Source: Fructobacillus cardui (GTDB taxonomy: Bacteria > Bacillota > Bacilli > Lactobacillales > Lactobacillaceae). From it: a DNA stretch of 64,000 bases. Positions 47,431 through 56,847 of the stretch are shown here, piece after piece. The translations under genes and the position numbers were made by a program. The notes beneath the pieces are model-generated. The model was given only the letters and a program-made list of their open reading frames with translations. It did no database searches and was not told where the DNA came from. The DNA lies in NCBI RefSeq assembly GCF_023218935.1, contig NZ_JAJIAL010000001.1; one strand, 5' to 3'. How positions within the stretch are numbered: position 1 is the first letter of the stretch; every line of letters starts with the position of its first letter.

Positions 47431-48783
47431 TTAGTAGTTCATAAAGTAGTTGTCCAATTCCCACTGTGAAACGAATTGGCGGTATGAAGTATATTCGATG
47501 CGCTTTGCTTCGATAAACTTATCAGTAATATGGGTACCGATAGCATCAATCACAACATCATCGTTACTCAATTCATCAAGGGCAGCCAACAACGTATCAG
47601 GCAAGTTCACAATACCAGCCTTCTTACGTTCATTTTCATCCATCAAGTAAATATTCTTATCAACAGCAGCTGATGGCTCCAACTTGTTGTCGATACCATC
47701 CAAACCAGCTGACAAGATTGCAGCCAAAACCGTGTAAGGGTTAGTTGTTGGGTCAACTGAACGCAATTCCAAACGAGTTGCTAATCCACGTGAGGCTGGC
47801 ACTCGAACCATTGGTGACCGGTTTGATGCTGACCAAGCAACATAAACAGGGGCTTCAAAGCCAGGAGTCAAACGCTTGTATGAGTTAACCGTTGGGTTCG
47901 CCAAGGCAGTCAAGGCAGGAGCGTGCTTCAAGACACCGCCCAAGAAGTGCATGGCTGTGTCAGACAAGCCCAAGTTCTTGTCAGCATCGTGGCCATCAAA
48001 GACGTTACCATCCTTGTCAAACAGAGACATGTTCGTGTGCATTCCTGAACCGTTAATACCTGAGACAGGCTTTGGCATGAATGTTGCATAGTAGCCGTTC
48101 TTACGAGCGATTGTCTTTACAACCAACTTGAAAGTCTGAATCTTGTCGGCCATGTCAACGACATCTGAGTACTTGAAGTCAACTTCGTGCTGACCAGCAG
48201 CAACTTCGTGGTGGGCTGCTTCAACTTCAAAGCCCATCTTTTCAAGCGTCAAGACGATTTCACGACGAACGTTTTCACCGCGGTCCAATGGGGCCAAGTC
48301 GAAGTAGTTTCCATGGTCGTTTAATTCCATGGTTGGTTCGCCCTTTTCATCCAATTTGAACAAGAAAAATTCAGGTTCCGTACCAACGTTGAAGGCAGTG
48401 AAGTCTTCGGCTTCGGCACGAGCAACGGCATCCTTCAAGGCAATTCGTGGATCACCCTTAAATGGTGTCCGATCCTTTGAGTACACGTCCGCAATCAAAC
48501 GGGCAACTTTTCCACCATGTTCGTCAGTCGCCCATGGGAAAATCATGAACGTTGACAAATCAGGATAGAGGTACATATCAGATTCGTTAATCCGAACGAA
48601 TCCTTCAATTGAAGAACCGTCGAACATCAGGTCATTGTCTAAGACCTTGTCCAATTGTGAAACTGGCACTTCAACGTTCTTGATAGCGCCCAAAACGTCA
48701 GTGAATGTCACGCGAATGAATTCGACTTGTTCGTCTTGAACGATTTGCTTAATGTCTGCTTTGGTGTAAGAAGGTTTTGCCAT
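47431..48783 (-). CDS. glnA: Glutamine synthetase type I (alpha)
   Basis: 450 residues from ATG 48783 (AAAGGAG upstream; longer frame lies in the leader). MFDGSSIEGFVRINESDMYL, the metal site VEAAHHEVAAGQHEVDFKYS, MPKPVSGINGSGMHTNMSLF, and NPYTVLAAILSAGLDGIDNK. Type I-alpha length, without the adenylylation-regulated insert, as in Gram-positives; feedback regulation through GlnR is usual. Lies 146 nt after glnR with a structured leader. Confidence 0.95.
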   Translation of the reverse strand: MAKPSYTKADIKQIVQDEQVEFIRVTFTDVLGAIKNVEVPVSQLDKVLDNDLMFDGSSIEGFVRINESDMYLYPDLSTFMIFPWATDEHGGKVARLIADVYSKDRTPFKGDPRIALKDAVARAEAEDFTAFNVGTEPEFFLFKLDEKGEPTMELNDHGNYFDLAPLDRGENVRREIVLTLEKMGFEVEAAHHEVAAGQHEVDFKYSDVVDMADKIQTFKLVVKTIARKNGYYATFMPKPVSGINGSGMHTNMSLFDKDGNVFDGHDADKNLGLSDTAMHFLGGVLKHAPALTALANPTVNSYKRLTPGFEAPVYVAWSASNRSPMVRVPASRGLATRLELRSVDPTTNPYTVLAAILSAGLDGIDNKLEPSAAVDKNIYLMDENERKKAGIVNLPDTLLAALDELSNDDVVIDAIGTHITDKFIEAKRIEYTSYRQFVSQWELDNYFMNY

Positions 48784-48797
48784 TAGAAACTCCTTTA

Positions 48798-48853
48798 CTT
48801 GGCTGCTATAGTGGGTACATTTTTTTCTTGGCTGAAGGCTTTCTCCAACCAAG
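48798..48853 (-). promoter_or_regulatory. Structured glnA leader
   Basis: On the minus strand CTTGGTTGGAG (48853-48843) can pair over 11 bp with CTTCAGCCAAG (48837-48827). A second CAGCCAAG (48805-48798) just before the AAAGGAG ribosome site offers an alternative partner. Confidence 0.5.
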
Positions 48854-48929
48854 CTGACCAGCTGGGCATCATTTTTTAATTAACAATTTTAATTCAAAAT
48901 ATATTTTATTGGGGTAATCAACTGAACAA

Positions 48930-49268
48930 TCAGTGAGTATTAAAGCGGGCGATTTGAGCAAATTCATCTTGCAACGAGCGGCGCAGGCTACTATCAACGC
49001 TGGCCTGTTGCTGATTTTTCCGTTCGGCCTTGGCAAAAAGTTCTTTAATATCCGCGGTAGAGTCACCAGCATCGAGGTAGTCCTTAATTTGCAGGAGCCG
49101 ATCAATATCGTTTAAAGAAAAACGGCGTTGACCACCCTTACCCCGTTTTGGAGTGATTAATTCGTGCTGTTCGTAGTAACGAATCTGGCGGTCGGTTAGC
49201 AGGGTCAACTCGCGGACGGTTGACATCGGTAAAACGGCTCGGTTACGTTGCAATTCAGAACTGGACAT
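48930..49268 (-). CDS. glnR: MerR-family nitrogen regulator GlnR
   Basis: 112 residues. Winged helix TVRELTLLTDRQIRYYEQHE, LITPKRGKGGQRRFSLNDID, then a dimer helix and a C-terminal tail (LQDEFAQIARFNTH), full length. Represses glnRA and nitrogen genes when glutamine is plentiful. AAAGGAG upstream; 31 nt after polA. The usual B. subtilis-type TGTNA-N7-TNACA box is not evident before it. Confidence 0.92.
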   Translation of the reverse strand: MSSSELQRNRAVLPMSTVRELTLLTDRQIRYYEQHELITPKRGKGGQRRFSLNDIDRLLQIKDYLDAGDSTADIKELFAKAERKNQQQASVDSSLRRSLQDEFAQIARFNTH

Positions 49269-49299
49269 GAAAAACTCCTTTCAGCTGGTGATGACCACC

Positions 49300-51990
49300 T
49301 TACTTGGCTTCGTACCAGGTTGGACCGGCATGGTCCTCAACTTTCAATGGCACGGACAAAGAAACGGCGGAATCCATCACGGAGGTTACTAACTTTCGTA
49401 CTTGCTCTAACTCCTCTTTCGGACATTCAAAGACCAGTTCATCGTGAACCTGCAAAAGCATTTTAGCTTGCAAGCCCTCCTTGATTAAGGCCTGGTCAAC
49501 CTTAATCATGGCAATTTTGATAATATCAGCCGCCGAACCTTGGATTGGCGAATTCATCGCTGTTCGTTCAGCAAATGACCGGCGGTTAAAGTTCTTAGCA
49601 TTAATCTCGGGCAGGTAACGACGGCGATGTTCAATTGTTTCAACAAAACCATCTTGATGAGCCTGTTCCTTAATTTGTTCCATCCAACCATGAATCTTAG
49701 GAAACTCTTTGAAATAGGTTTCGATAAAGGACTTGGCATCCTTGCGCGAAATGCCAAGGTTCTTTGATAAGCCAAAATCAGAAATACCATAGACGATTCC
49801 GAAGTTGACAGCCTTGGCTGTCCTTCGATGGTTGGCATCAACCGGCTCATCTGCCTTCAGACCAAAGACGGCGCGAGCCGTCTCGGCATGAATATCTTCA
49901 TCCTCCATGAAGGCCTTCTTCATGTTTGGATCACCGGTGATGGCGGCCAAAACTCGTAATTCAATCTGCGAGTAATCGGCTCCGAAAATCAACCAATCGG
50001 GATGACTGGGAACAAAGGCGTGGCGAATTTTACGCCCCTCCTCCGTCCGCATCGGAATGTTTTGCAGGTTCGGATCAACTGATGACAGTCGGCCGGTCTG
50101 AGTCAACGTCTGTAAGAACCGGGTGTGGATTTTCTGGTCGGCTTGATCAACCACGGCCATGAGGCCATCAACGTAAGTTGACTTAATCTTTGCCAGTTGC
50201 CGGTACTCAAGAATATGGCTAACGATTGGCGCCTGCGGTGCCAGTTCCTCCAAGACTTCAACGGCGGTTGAATAACCGGTTTTCGTCTTTTTAATCACTG
50301 GCAAGTTCATCTTTTCAAAGAGCAACGTTCCTAACTGCTTGGTCGAATTAATGTTAAATTCTTCCCCGGCAATTTGGTAAATTTCTTCTTTGAGTTGGCT
50401 GATTTTTTCGTCGAGTTCCTGGCCCATCTTTTCCAGACGGTCTTCTTTGACGGCAAATCCCTGGGCTTCCATCTTGGCCAAGACGAATGACAGTGGCAAC
50501 TCGATATCATGGTAGAGATCCGTCTGCTTGTGCTCAGCCAATTCCTCAAAGGCCTTGTCACGTAAGCCATAAAGCGCTTCTGCTTTATGGCCGAGGTGAT
50601 CAAAGACTTCTTGATCATCGGTTGGTACAGAGAACTTAGCACCCTTGCCATAAAAATCTTCATCGGCTGGTAGGTACAAACCAAAGCGGGCGGCCAACGT
50701 TGATAAGACGTTGTCATTGCCAACCGTATCGAGCAGATAGGCGACGAGCATAAAGTCAAAATCGACCCCAGCAAGCGTCAGGTCCAAGCGGTGCATCAAT
50801 ACCCAAACTTCCTTGGCATTGAAGAGACGTAACTTCTGTTCTGGATTTTCAATCAGGTCACGTAGTGTCAGATTTTCAAACCAGGTAAAGTCACGACTAG
50901 CAAAGTACCCCAAATCATCATTACCGATAGCAAAAGCGAGCATGTCGGCCGTATGATAATTATCTGCATCTGTATCAATTTGGATGGCTAAGGTATCTGC
51001 CTTGGCAAGATCAGTTAGGGCCGCTTCGTCCAACTCCTTCACTGGGTGGAAGTTGGCGCTTTGTGACTCAGCCTCCTCAACGGAAGTATCATCTTGACCG
51101 ACCAATTGGTGCGCCTTCAGCTTGGCCAGTGCTGATTTGAAATGTAAACTTTCAAACAGTTCAACCAAGCCCTTGATTTTTGGACCATTGTAGGCCAGGT
51201 CATCCAAGGAAATTGATAAATCAGCATCCGTAATGATCGTGGCCAACTTCTGCGCCCGGTAAGCAACTTCCTTATCCGCAATCAAGTTTTCCTTCATCTT
51301 GGATTTCTTCATGTCGTCAACGTGGCCGTATAAGTTATCCAAGTCATGGTATTCAGTTAATAACTTCAAGGCTGTCTTTTCACCAACCTTTGTTACGCCT
51401 GGATAATTATCAGAAGTATCACCAGTCAAGGCTTTTTTATCGATAATCTGTGCCGGTGTCAGTCCGAACTTTTCTTGGATATAAGCGGGTGTGTATTCTT
51501 CAATCTGAGTAACACCCTTTTTTGTAATTTTCACAGTCACCTTATCGGTGGCCAACTGCGTCAAATCTTGGTCTCCAGTAATGATGATGACATCATCACC
51601 CGCTTTTTCTCCTTCCCGTGACAGTGTTCCAATGATATCGTCTGCTTCCAAACCATTTTGCTCGTAATTGTGAAGGCCATGGGCCAAGACCATTTCACGA
51701 AGGTATGGAAATTGTTCCTTAAATTCAACCGGCGTCTTATCCCGACCACTTTTATAGTCGGCATAGAGGTCACCGCGAAAGGTTTCCTTACCTGATTTGG
51801 CATCCCAGGCAACAAGAGCGAAGTCAGGTTGCATTGGTAAGACGATTGATTCTAAAAAGTTATTAAAAGCCACGAGGGCATTGGTGTGTAATCCCTCCGG
51901 TGTCACCATTCGGTCTAGCTGTTGGTACATCGCGTAGAAAGCCCGAAACGCCAGCGAATTCCCATCAATTAAGAGTAGTTTTTTAGTCAT
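49300..51990 (-). CDS. polA: DNA polymerase I
   Basis: 896 residues. 5' nuclease domain 1 to about 290 (LLLIDGNSLAFRAFYAMYQQ; GLEADDIIGTL; GDTSDNYPGV). The 3'-5' exonuclease-like domain lacks the expected acidic motif (LAIQIDTDADNYHTADM in place of D.E), so it is probably inactive, as in Bacillus. Polymerase motif A GADYSQIELRVLAAI, B RRTAKAVNFGIVYG, C LLQVHDELVFE. Confidence 0.95.
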   Translation of the reverse strand: MTKKLLLIDGNSLAFRAFYAMYQQLDRMVTPEGLHTNALVAFNNFLESIVLPMQPDFALVAWDAKSGKETFRGDLYADYKSGRDKTPVEFKEQFPYLREMVLAHGLHNYEQNGLEADDIIGTLSREGEKAGDDVIIITGDQDLTQLATDKVTVKITKKGVTQIEEYTPAYIQEKFGLTPAQIIDKKALTGDTSDNYPGVTKVGEKTALKLLTEYHDLDNLYGHVDDMKKSKMKENLIADKEVAYRAQKLATIITDADLSISLDDLAYNGPKIKGLVELFESLHFKSALAKLKAHQLVGQDDTSVEEAESQSANFHPVKELDEAALTDLAKADTLAIQIDTDADNYHTADMLAFAIGNDDLGYFASRDFTWFENLTLRDLIENPEQKLRLFNAKEVWVLMHRLDLTLAGVDFDFMLVAYLLDTVGNDNVLSTLAARFGLYLPADEDFYGKGAKFSVPTDDQEVFDHLGHKAEALYGLRDKAFEELAEHKQTDLYHDIELPLSFVLAKMEAQGFAVKEDRLEKMGQELDEKISQLKEEIYQIAGEEFNINSTKQLGTLLFEKMNLPVIKKTKTGYSTAVEVLEELAPQAPIVSHILEYRQLAKIKSTYVDGLMAVVDQADQKIHTRFLQTLTQTGRLSSVDPNLQNIPMRTEEGRKIRHAFVPSHPDWLIFGADYSQIELRVLAAITGDPNMKKAFMEDEDIHAETARAVFGLKADEPVDANHRRTAKAVNFGIVYGISDFGLSKNLGISRKDAKSFIETYFKEFPKIHGWMEQIKEQAHQDGFVETIEHRRRYLPEINAKNFNRRSFAERTAMNSPIQGSAADIIKIAMIKVDQALIKEGLQAKMLLQVHDELVFECPKEELEQVRKLVTSVMDSAVSLSVPLKVEDHAGPTWYEAK

Positions 51991-52027
51991 TGGTTAGTCC
52001 TTATTTAACTTGTTTGTAGTTTAGCAC

Positions 52028-52050
52028 AAAAAAAGCTCGCCGAAGCGAGC
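52028..52050 (-). terminator. Terminator of the BI-1 family gene
   Basis: GCTCGC-TTCG-GCGAGC followed by TTTTTTT on the minus strand, close to the start of polA. Confidence 0.88.
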
Positions 52051-52071
52051 AATGTTAGTTTTTCTGACGTG

Positions 52072-52797
52072 TTAATTTCGGTTATCGCCGAAAAGTTGGA
52101 TCAAAGCATAGAAAATGTTCATGAAATCAAGATAGAGCATCAAAGCCCCTGAAACGGCCAAGCCGGTTGTCTGAGCTTCACTAGCACCATTAGCTGACAA
52201 TTGAACATAAACTTGACGCAATGTATTGTTGTCGTAAGCTGTGTACAAAGCGAACACGATAACAGTTGCCACTGAAATCAACAAATGCATGGTTGAAGAA
52301 CCGATGAAAATGTTAATCACTGATGCCACGATAATCCCAATCAATGAACCAAAGAGGATTGGACCCATTGAAGCCATTGACTTCTTTGAGAAGTAGCCAT
52401 AGGCAGCCATTCCGGCAAACAATGCCGCAGTTGAGATAAAGGCAGCGCCAACTGAAGCGGCCGTATAAACGGCCAAAATCAAACCAAGCGTTAAGCCTTG
52501 GACGGCCGAGAAGGCCATCAAAAGACCGAAGGCCTTTGAGGGATTATTCGCGAATGAAGCGCTACGAATCATGGCCACAATGACCAATTCAACGACAACA
52601 ACCGCTGCCATCCCAATCCAGCTGCCCAAAAAGAGTTGGGCAACTTGTTGCAAAAAGAAATGTTGAACGACGTAGCCTGCAACGGCCGTTACAGCCAAGG
52701 CAATTGCCATATAGCCATAAACACGCTGGAAGAAGGACTTCATGCCTTCATCAGCGCCCGTCACATCGCGGCGAGCGTTCATATCAAAATTATCCAT
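52072..52797 (-). CDS. Bax inhibitor-1/YccA family membrane protein
   Basis: 241 residues, seven membrane helices. Ends GALMLYLDFMNIFYALIQLF with the conserved LYLDFIN.F motif and AYDNNTLRQVY upstream. BI-1 family proteins are leak channels or modulators of membrane protease activity. ATG 52797 with GGGAGGTATC. Confidence 0.9.
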   Translation of the reverse strand: MDNFDMNARRDVTGADEGMKSFFQRVYGYMAIALAVTAVAGYVVQHFFLQQVAQLFLGSWIGMAAVVVVELVIVAMIRSASFANNPSKAFGLLMAFSAVQGLTLGLILAVYTAASVGAAFISTAALFAGMAAYGYFSKKSMASMGPILFGSLIGIIVASVINIFIGSSTMHLLISVATVIVFALYTAYDNNTLRQVYVQLSANGASEAQTTGLAVSGALMLYLDFMNIFYALIQLFGDNRN

Positions 52798-52878
52798 CAG
52801 ATACCTCCCATTGGTATTGTTAATTTTTCTATCTATATGATAACAAAAAAATCTTAATCTTAGATTAAAGGATGGCCC

Positions 52879-54213
52879 TTAATTCAAATCAGGCAAAGTT
52901 TGGCCAAGCAATTTTTCATAAGCGTACTCGTACTTTTGAATATCACCGGCCCCCATGAAGACCAAGACAGCATCATGGTGCTTCAACAATGGTGAAACAT
53001 CGTCTTCCTTCAAGACAACAGCGCCATTTGGCAAAGCATCGGCGATGTCTTGGGCAGAAACCGTCCCCTTGCTTTCTCTGGCAGAACCAAAGATTGGCGT
53101 CAAGTAAACAGTATCGGCCGCCTGCAAAGCTTCCGCAAATTCGTCCTTATAAGCGATTACCCGGGTAAAGGTGTGCGGCTGGAAGACCGCCACAATTTCC
53201 TTCGTTGGATACTTCTGCCGAGCGGCATCAATCGTTGCCTGAATTTCTGTTGGGTGGTGGGCGTAGTCATCGATAATGACAATATCTTGGACCTTCTTTT
53301 CGGAGAAGCGGCGTTTCACCCCAGGATAAGTCAACAAGTACGCGCGGACATTCGCCAAGTCCAACCCCTCCAGGTAAGCAACGGCAATCACCGCTGTCGC
53401 ATTATAGACGTTATGCTGACCAAAAATTGGAATCGCAAACTCACCCAAGTCCTGCCCCTTAAAGTTCACTGAAAAAATTGAACCAGAGGTCGTCTTCTTG
53501 ACATTACTAATCAAGAAGTCATCACGACCGGCCTGATCACCGTAGTAATAAACGGGCACGTCAACACCCAAATTTTGCAAGCTCGGATCGTCGCCCCAAG
53601 CCACAATGCCCTTTTTAACACCCTTAGCAAAATCAACAAAGGCCGAGCGAACATCTGTCAAATCGTGGTAGTAGTCCGGATGGTCAAAGTCAATGTTGGT
53701 CAAAATGGCATAGTCTGGGTGGTATGGCGCAAAGTGGCGCCGGTATTCATCGGCTTCCAAAACAAAGAAATCAGAATCCGCCACACCGTGACCGGTTCCA
53801 TCTCCAATCAAGTAAGAGGTCTTCGCAACATTCTTAAAGATATGTGATAAAAGACCGGTGGTTGAAGTTTTACCGTGGGCCCCAGCAACCGCAATGGTTG
53901 TGGCCTGGTCGATTTGCTTGGCAACGGCCTCTGGATAAGAAATCATCTTGATCCCAGCCTGCAATGCTGCCTGGACTTCCACCTGGCCATCCTCAAAGGC
54001 ATTACCTCGGATAAAAGTTGCATCCTGATTATCCAAGACGTTGTTTGCGTCAAAAGGTAAAATCTTAATGCCCGCTTGCTCCAATGGCGCTTGCGTATAA
54101 GTGAACTGGTCAATATCTGACCCTAAGACCTCGTTGCCTTGGTCATGTAAAATTTGGGCAAGAGGTCCCATCCCAGTCCCCTTAATCCCGATAAAATAAT
54201 ACTTCTCTGACAT
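52879..54213 (-). CDS. murC: UDP-N-acetylmuramate-L-alanine ligase
   Basis: 444 residues. N-terminal Rossmann YYFIGIKGTGMGPLAQILHD, ATP loop AVAGAHGKTSTTGLLSHIFK, FVLEADEYRRHFAPYHPDYA, GVKRRFSEKK, and DDYAHHPTEIQATIDAARQK. Adds L-Ala to UDP-MurNAc in the cytoplasm, the first step of the peptide stem. Full length. Confidence 0.96.
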   Translation of the reverse strand: MSEKYYFIGIKGTGMGPLAQILHDQGNEVLGSDIDQFTYTQAPLEQAGIKILPFDANNVLDNQDATFIRGNAFEDGQVEVQAALQAGIKMISYPEAVAKQIDQATTIAVAGAHGKTSTTGLLSHIFKNVAKTSYLIGDGTGHGVADSDFFVLEADEYRRHFAPYHPDYAILTNIDFDHPDYYHDLTDVRSAFVDFAKGVKKGIVAWGDDPSLQNLGVDVPVYYYGDQAGRDDFLISNVKKTTSGSIFSVNFKGQDLGEFAIPIFGQHNVYNATAVIAVAYLEGLDLANVRAYLLTYPGVKRRFSEKKVQDIVIIDDYAHHPTEIQATIDAARQKYPTKEIVAVFQPHTFTRVIAYKDEFAEALQAADTVYLTPIFGSARESKGTVSAQDIADALPNGAVVLKEDDVSPLLKHHDAVLVFMGAGDIQKYEYAYEKLLGQTLPDLN

Positions 54214-54227
54214 GACAGTCGCCCCTC

Positions 54228-54884
54228 TTAATAGTTTGTATCAATCAAGCCGTCCGCATACAAACTTTGGGCAGCAGCAAAATCAAAAGCCTGACCAATT
54301 TGGCCAAAGTCAGCTGGCAAAACCAAAGCCCCTGGCTTATCAGGTGCCCCTGGCAACTTCAATTCGCGGCCAGAAACAATCATGCCGGCTGACGGTACAC
54401 CGCGCAAAGCACCATCCCAAATGATGGCACCTGAAGGCATCATCGAACCAGGTTTAGCAACCACGACGCGGATTCCCTTTTGCATATTCGGGGAACCAGA
54501 AACGATTTGGAGGCTTTCACCATTGCCAACGTTTGCCTGTGTCACGTGCAGGTGATCAGAATCAGGGTGAGCAGTCATTGAAACAACTTCGCCCACAACC
54601 AAGTTTGATTGTTCAACGGCAATAGCATCGTCAAAACCAGCATCCTGCAAAATCTGGTTAACTTGTGCCACTTGGCTTTCCGTCAAAAAGACTTGACCAG
54701 CTTGGTCGGTCAATGCCAAAACTGCTCCGGCACCTTCAATGTTGATGCCCAATGTTTGCTTACTTTCGGCATCGACAACCTTGGTCACCTGCCCCTTGGT
54801 TTCTTGGGCAACCTTCCCCGTTGCTGGGGCAAAGGTTAACATCAAAATATCGCCAACTGCTGCTTGATTATAAACTGCAATCAT
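54228..54884 (-). CDS. ytpR: YtpR-type tRNA-binding domain protein
   Basis: 218 residues. N-terminal DUF4479-like half and C-terminal EMAP/Trbp111 OB-fold (NLVVGEVVSMTAHPDSDHLH, LQIVSGSPNMQKGIRVVVAK, SAGMIVSGRELKLPG). Related to the N-terminal part of PheT. Precise role unknown. Ends 14 nt before murC, same operon. Confidence 0.9.
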   Translation of the reverse strand: MIAVYNQAAVGDILMLTFAPATGKVAQETKGQVTKVVDAESKQTLGINIEGAGAVLALTDQAGQVFLTESQVAQVNQILQDAGFDDAIAVEQSNLVVGEVVSMTAHPDSDHLHVTQANVGNGESLQIVSGSPNMQKGIRVVVAKPGSMMPSGAIIWDGALRGVPSAGMIVSGRELKLPGAPDKPGALVLPADFGQIGQAFDFAAAQSLYADGLIDTNY

Positions 54885-54935
54885 GATTTTTTATCCTCTG
54901 TTTTCAAATATTTTCGATCGCTGGCTGTCCGCTCT

Positions 54936-55628
54936 TTAGGCAGACAATGAATCCAGGTAAGCCAGTAATAACTGGGCTGATTTTTGGCCGGCCTCGACAA
55001 CAAACTCGTCAAAGGTCACAGATGATTCACCATTGGCCAAATCAGAAACGCCCCGCAAAACAATAAACGGCACGTTAAAGCGCGTTGCGACCTGCGCAAC
55101 GGCTGCCCCTTCCATTTCGGCCAAGAGGGCCTTGGGGAAGTGTTGTTTAATTTCTTCTTTTTTGTCCTGCTGAACAAAGCTGTCACCAGACACAATCAAA
55201 CCAGCCTGGCTATCCGTCAAGGCCTCAAATGCCTTAACCAAATCCGCGTCAGGCTCGAAGTAGGCTGGTTGGGCTGGCAACTGACCAAAATCATAGTCGA
55301 AGACTGTGACGTCGGCATCAAAGTATGTCAACTTCGTACCGATGACCAAGTCACCAATAGCCAATTTCGGCTGCAACGCACCGGCAGAACCGGTGTTGAT
55401 GACCACGTCCACATGGAAGACCTGGGTCAAAATCGTCGTTGCCGTTGCGGCAGCAACCTTACCAATCCCTGATTCCGCTAAAAAGATTTCTTGACCGGCA
55501 TATTCACCGACCAAAACTGTTAAATCAGCAAAGCTTTTTTCGACGGGGTTTTGGATAACATTCGTCAATGCCTTTTTTTCTTCCGGCATTGGGGTAATAA
55601 TTCCAACTTTCAAAGTAGGTGTCCTCAC
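54936..55628 (-). CDS. mtnN: 5'-methylthioadenosine/S-adenosylhomocysteine nucleosidase
   Basis: 230 residues. VGIITPMPEEKKALTNVIQN, VVINTGSAGALQPKLAIGDL, LIVSGDSFVQ, LLAEMEGAAVAQVATRFNVP and RGVSDLANGESSVTFDEFV: the complete MTA/SAH nucleosidase motif set with the catalytic Asp in VSDLA. Recycles SAM by-products and feeds LuxS where present. Confidence 0.95.
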   Translation of the reverse strand: MRTPTLKVGIITPMPEEKKALTNVIQNPVEKSFADLTVLVGEYAGQEIFLAESGIGKVAAATATTILTQVFHVDVVINTGSAGALQPKLAIGDLVIGTKLTYFDADVTVFDYDFGQLPAQPAYFEPDADLVKAFEALTDSQAGLIVSGDSFVQQDKKEEIKQHFPKALLAEMEGAAVAQVATRFNVPFIVLRGVSDLANGESSVTFDEFVVEAGQKSAQLLLAYLDSLSA

Positions 55629-55634
55629 TGATTT

Positions 55635-55943
55635 TTAATTAAAGTTGACAAAGAAAAAGAAGAGATAAGTCAAGACAATCAAAGTCGCTACAAAAATCAT
55701 GCCGCGGTTATAGCGGTATGCTAGGCGGTCCGTCTTACCCTTTTCCGTTAATTCACCATTTGATCCCAGTTCAAAGCGGCCTTTTTTCGTCAAGCGCATC
55801 TCGGCTCGATTTTCCGGTTCTACCACTGTGATTTCATCCGGATGAGCCTTTTCATATTCGCGTTCAACCTGTCGACGCATCTTTGCCCGCTTCTTATCTT
55901 CACGGCTTTGCCGTGACCGGGTGAAAAAATGATTATTTGCCAT
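55635..55943 (-). CDS. Conserved small membrane protein between nudF and mtnN
   Basis: 102 residues. Very basic N-terminus (RSRQSREDKKRAKMRRQVER), then one C-terminal membrane helix (GMIFVATLIVLTYLFFFFVN). It overlaps nudF by 11 nt and precedes mtnN by 6 nt. Function unknown. Confidence 0.7.
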   Translation of the reverse strand: MANNHFFTRSRQSREDKKRAKMRRQVEREYEKAHPDEITVVEPENRAEMRLTKKGRFELGSNGELTEKGKTDRLAYRYNRGMIFVATLIVLTYLFFFFVNFN

Positions 55944-56508
55944 TTGTTAATCTCCAATTTGTCCAATAGAAATAAGCCGTCAATGTCTTTTGATCATTGA
56001 GTTTGCCTCGTTGATACAGTACGGTCATTTCATCATAGGAAACCGTCAATAGGTCTAAAGATTCCCCGTGGTCCTGTGGCAGTTGGTCAACATTTGCTAG
56101 AGCCGTCATATCGGTTGCCAGGTAAAGGACAATTCTTGCATCCGTAAAGCCAATGGCTTCATAAACGGTCGCAAACTTAGCCAAAGAACCGGGATGAAAA
56201 CGAATCTCTTCGTTCAATTCTCGGATAGCTGCCTGTCGTGCAGCTTCCTCTTCGTTACCATGGTCGCGATTGTCTACTTTTCCAGCCGGAATTTCTAGGA
56301 CAAAATCATCAGCTGCAGCGCGCCATTGACGAACTAAGATAGCGTGATCGGCATCTACTAATGGCAAGATACCAACGGCCAAGGCATGGTGCACGATATC
56401 GCGTTGCGCCTGACTGCCGTCAGCAAGTTCCACCTGGCGCTTCTCAACAGAGAAAATCTTACCCTGGTAAACGTCCTGCTTTGATAAAAACCGTTCTTTT
56501 TCCGCCAT
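55933..56508 (-). CDS. nudF: ADP-ribose pyrophosphatase (Nudix)
   Basis: 191 residues. Nudix box GNEEEAARQAAIRELNEEIR preceded by VLEIPAGKVDN, and the ADPRase-type EAIGFTDARIVLYLATDM downstream (usually P G..de). Splits ADP-ribose to AMP and ribose 5-phosphate. Operon with csp upstream and mtnN downstream. Confidence 0.9.
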   Translation of the reverse strand: MAEKERFLSKQDVYQGKIFSVEKRQVELADGSQAQRDIVHHALAVGILPLVDADHAILVRQWRAAADDFVLEIPAGKVDNRDHGNEEEAARQAAIRELNEEIRFHPGSLAKFATVYEAIGFTDARIVLYLATDMTALANVDQLPQDHGESLDLLTVSYDEMTVLYQRGKLNDQKTLTAYFYWTNWRLTNGK

Positions 56509-56510
56509 GC

Positions 56511-56726
56511 TTAGTCCTTTCCGTCGATAACCCAGACTTGAGCAGCTTGAAAAGCATCCTTGCCTTGAACCAGGACATAAGCTACTCGTTGCCCCTGGTG
56601 GAGAGATTTAAAACCATCTCCAGCAATGCCGTTAAAGTGGACGTAAACGTCCGGTCCCTTTTGATCGGGTGTGATATAGCCATAGCCGCGTTCGGCTTGC
56701 CAAATTTTTACTGTTCCATATTTCAT
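56511..56726 (-). CDS. Cold-shock-domain protein, probably leaderless
   Basis: 71 residues. RNP1-like RGYGYITPDQKG (Tyr for Phe) and RNP2 DVYVHFNGI, then VAYVLVQGKDAFQAAQVWVI. A divergent CspA-type OB-fold binding single-stranded RNA/DNA. ATG 56726 is placed by homology; there is no Shine-Dalgarno, and the promoter places the transcript start on the ATG itself. Confidence 0.82.
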   Translation of the reverse strand: MKYGTVKIWQAERGYGYITPDQKGPDVYVHFNGIAGDGFKSLHQGQRVAYVLVQGKDAFQAAQVWVIDGKD

Positions 56727-56732
56727 AGCTCT

Positions 56733-56741
56733 ATTATAGCA
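56733..56741 (-). promoter_or_regulatory. Extended -10 promoter of the cold-shock gene
   Basis: Minus strand TGCTATAAT. Only AGAGCT separates it from ATG, so the transcript start should coincide with the start codon. Confidence 0.68.
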
Positions 56742-56805
56742 AAAAACGGCCTGAATCGCTTGGTAAAAGTCTTCTTTCTGTAAAATCAGGACCAAAATTT
56801 GCCAA

Positions 56806-56832
56806 CAAAAAAAGACGACCAAAGTCGTCTTT
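56806..56832 (-). terminator. Terminator of the purine permease gene
   Basis: AAAGACGAC-TTTG-GTCGTCTTT followed by TTTT on the minus strand. It isolates the cold-shock gene from the permease transcript. Confidence 0.86.
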
Positions 56833-56847
56833 CAATCCTGATTTGCT

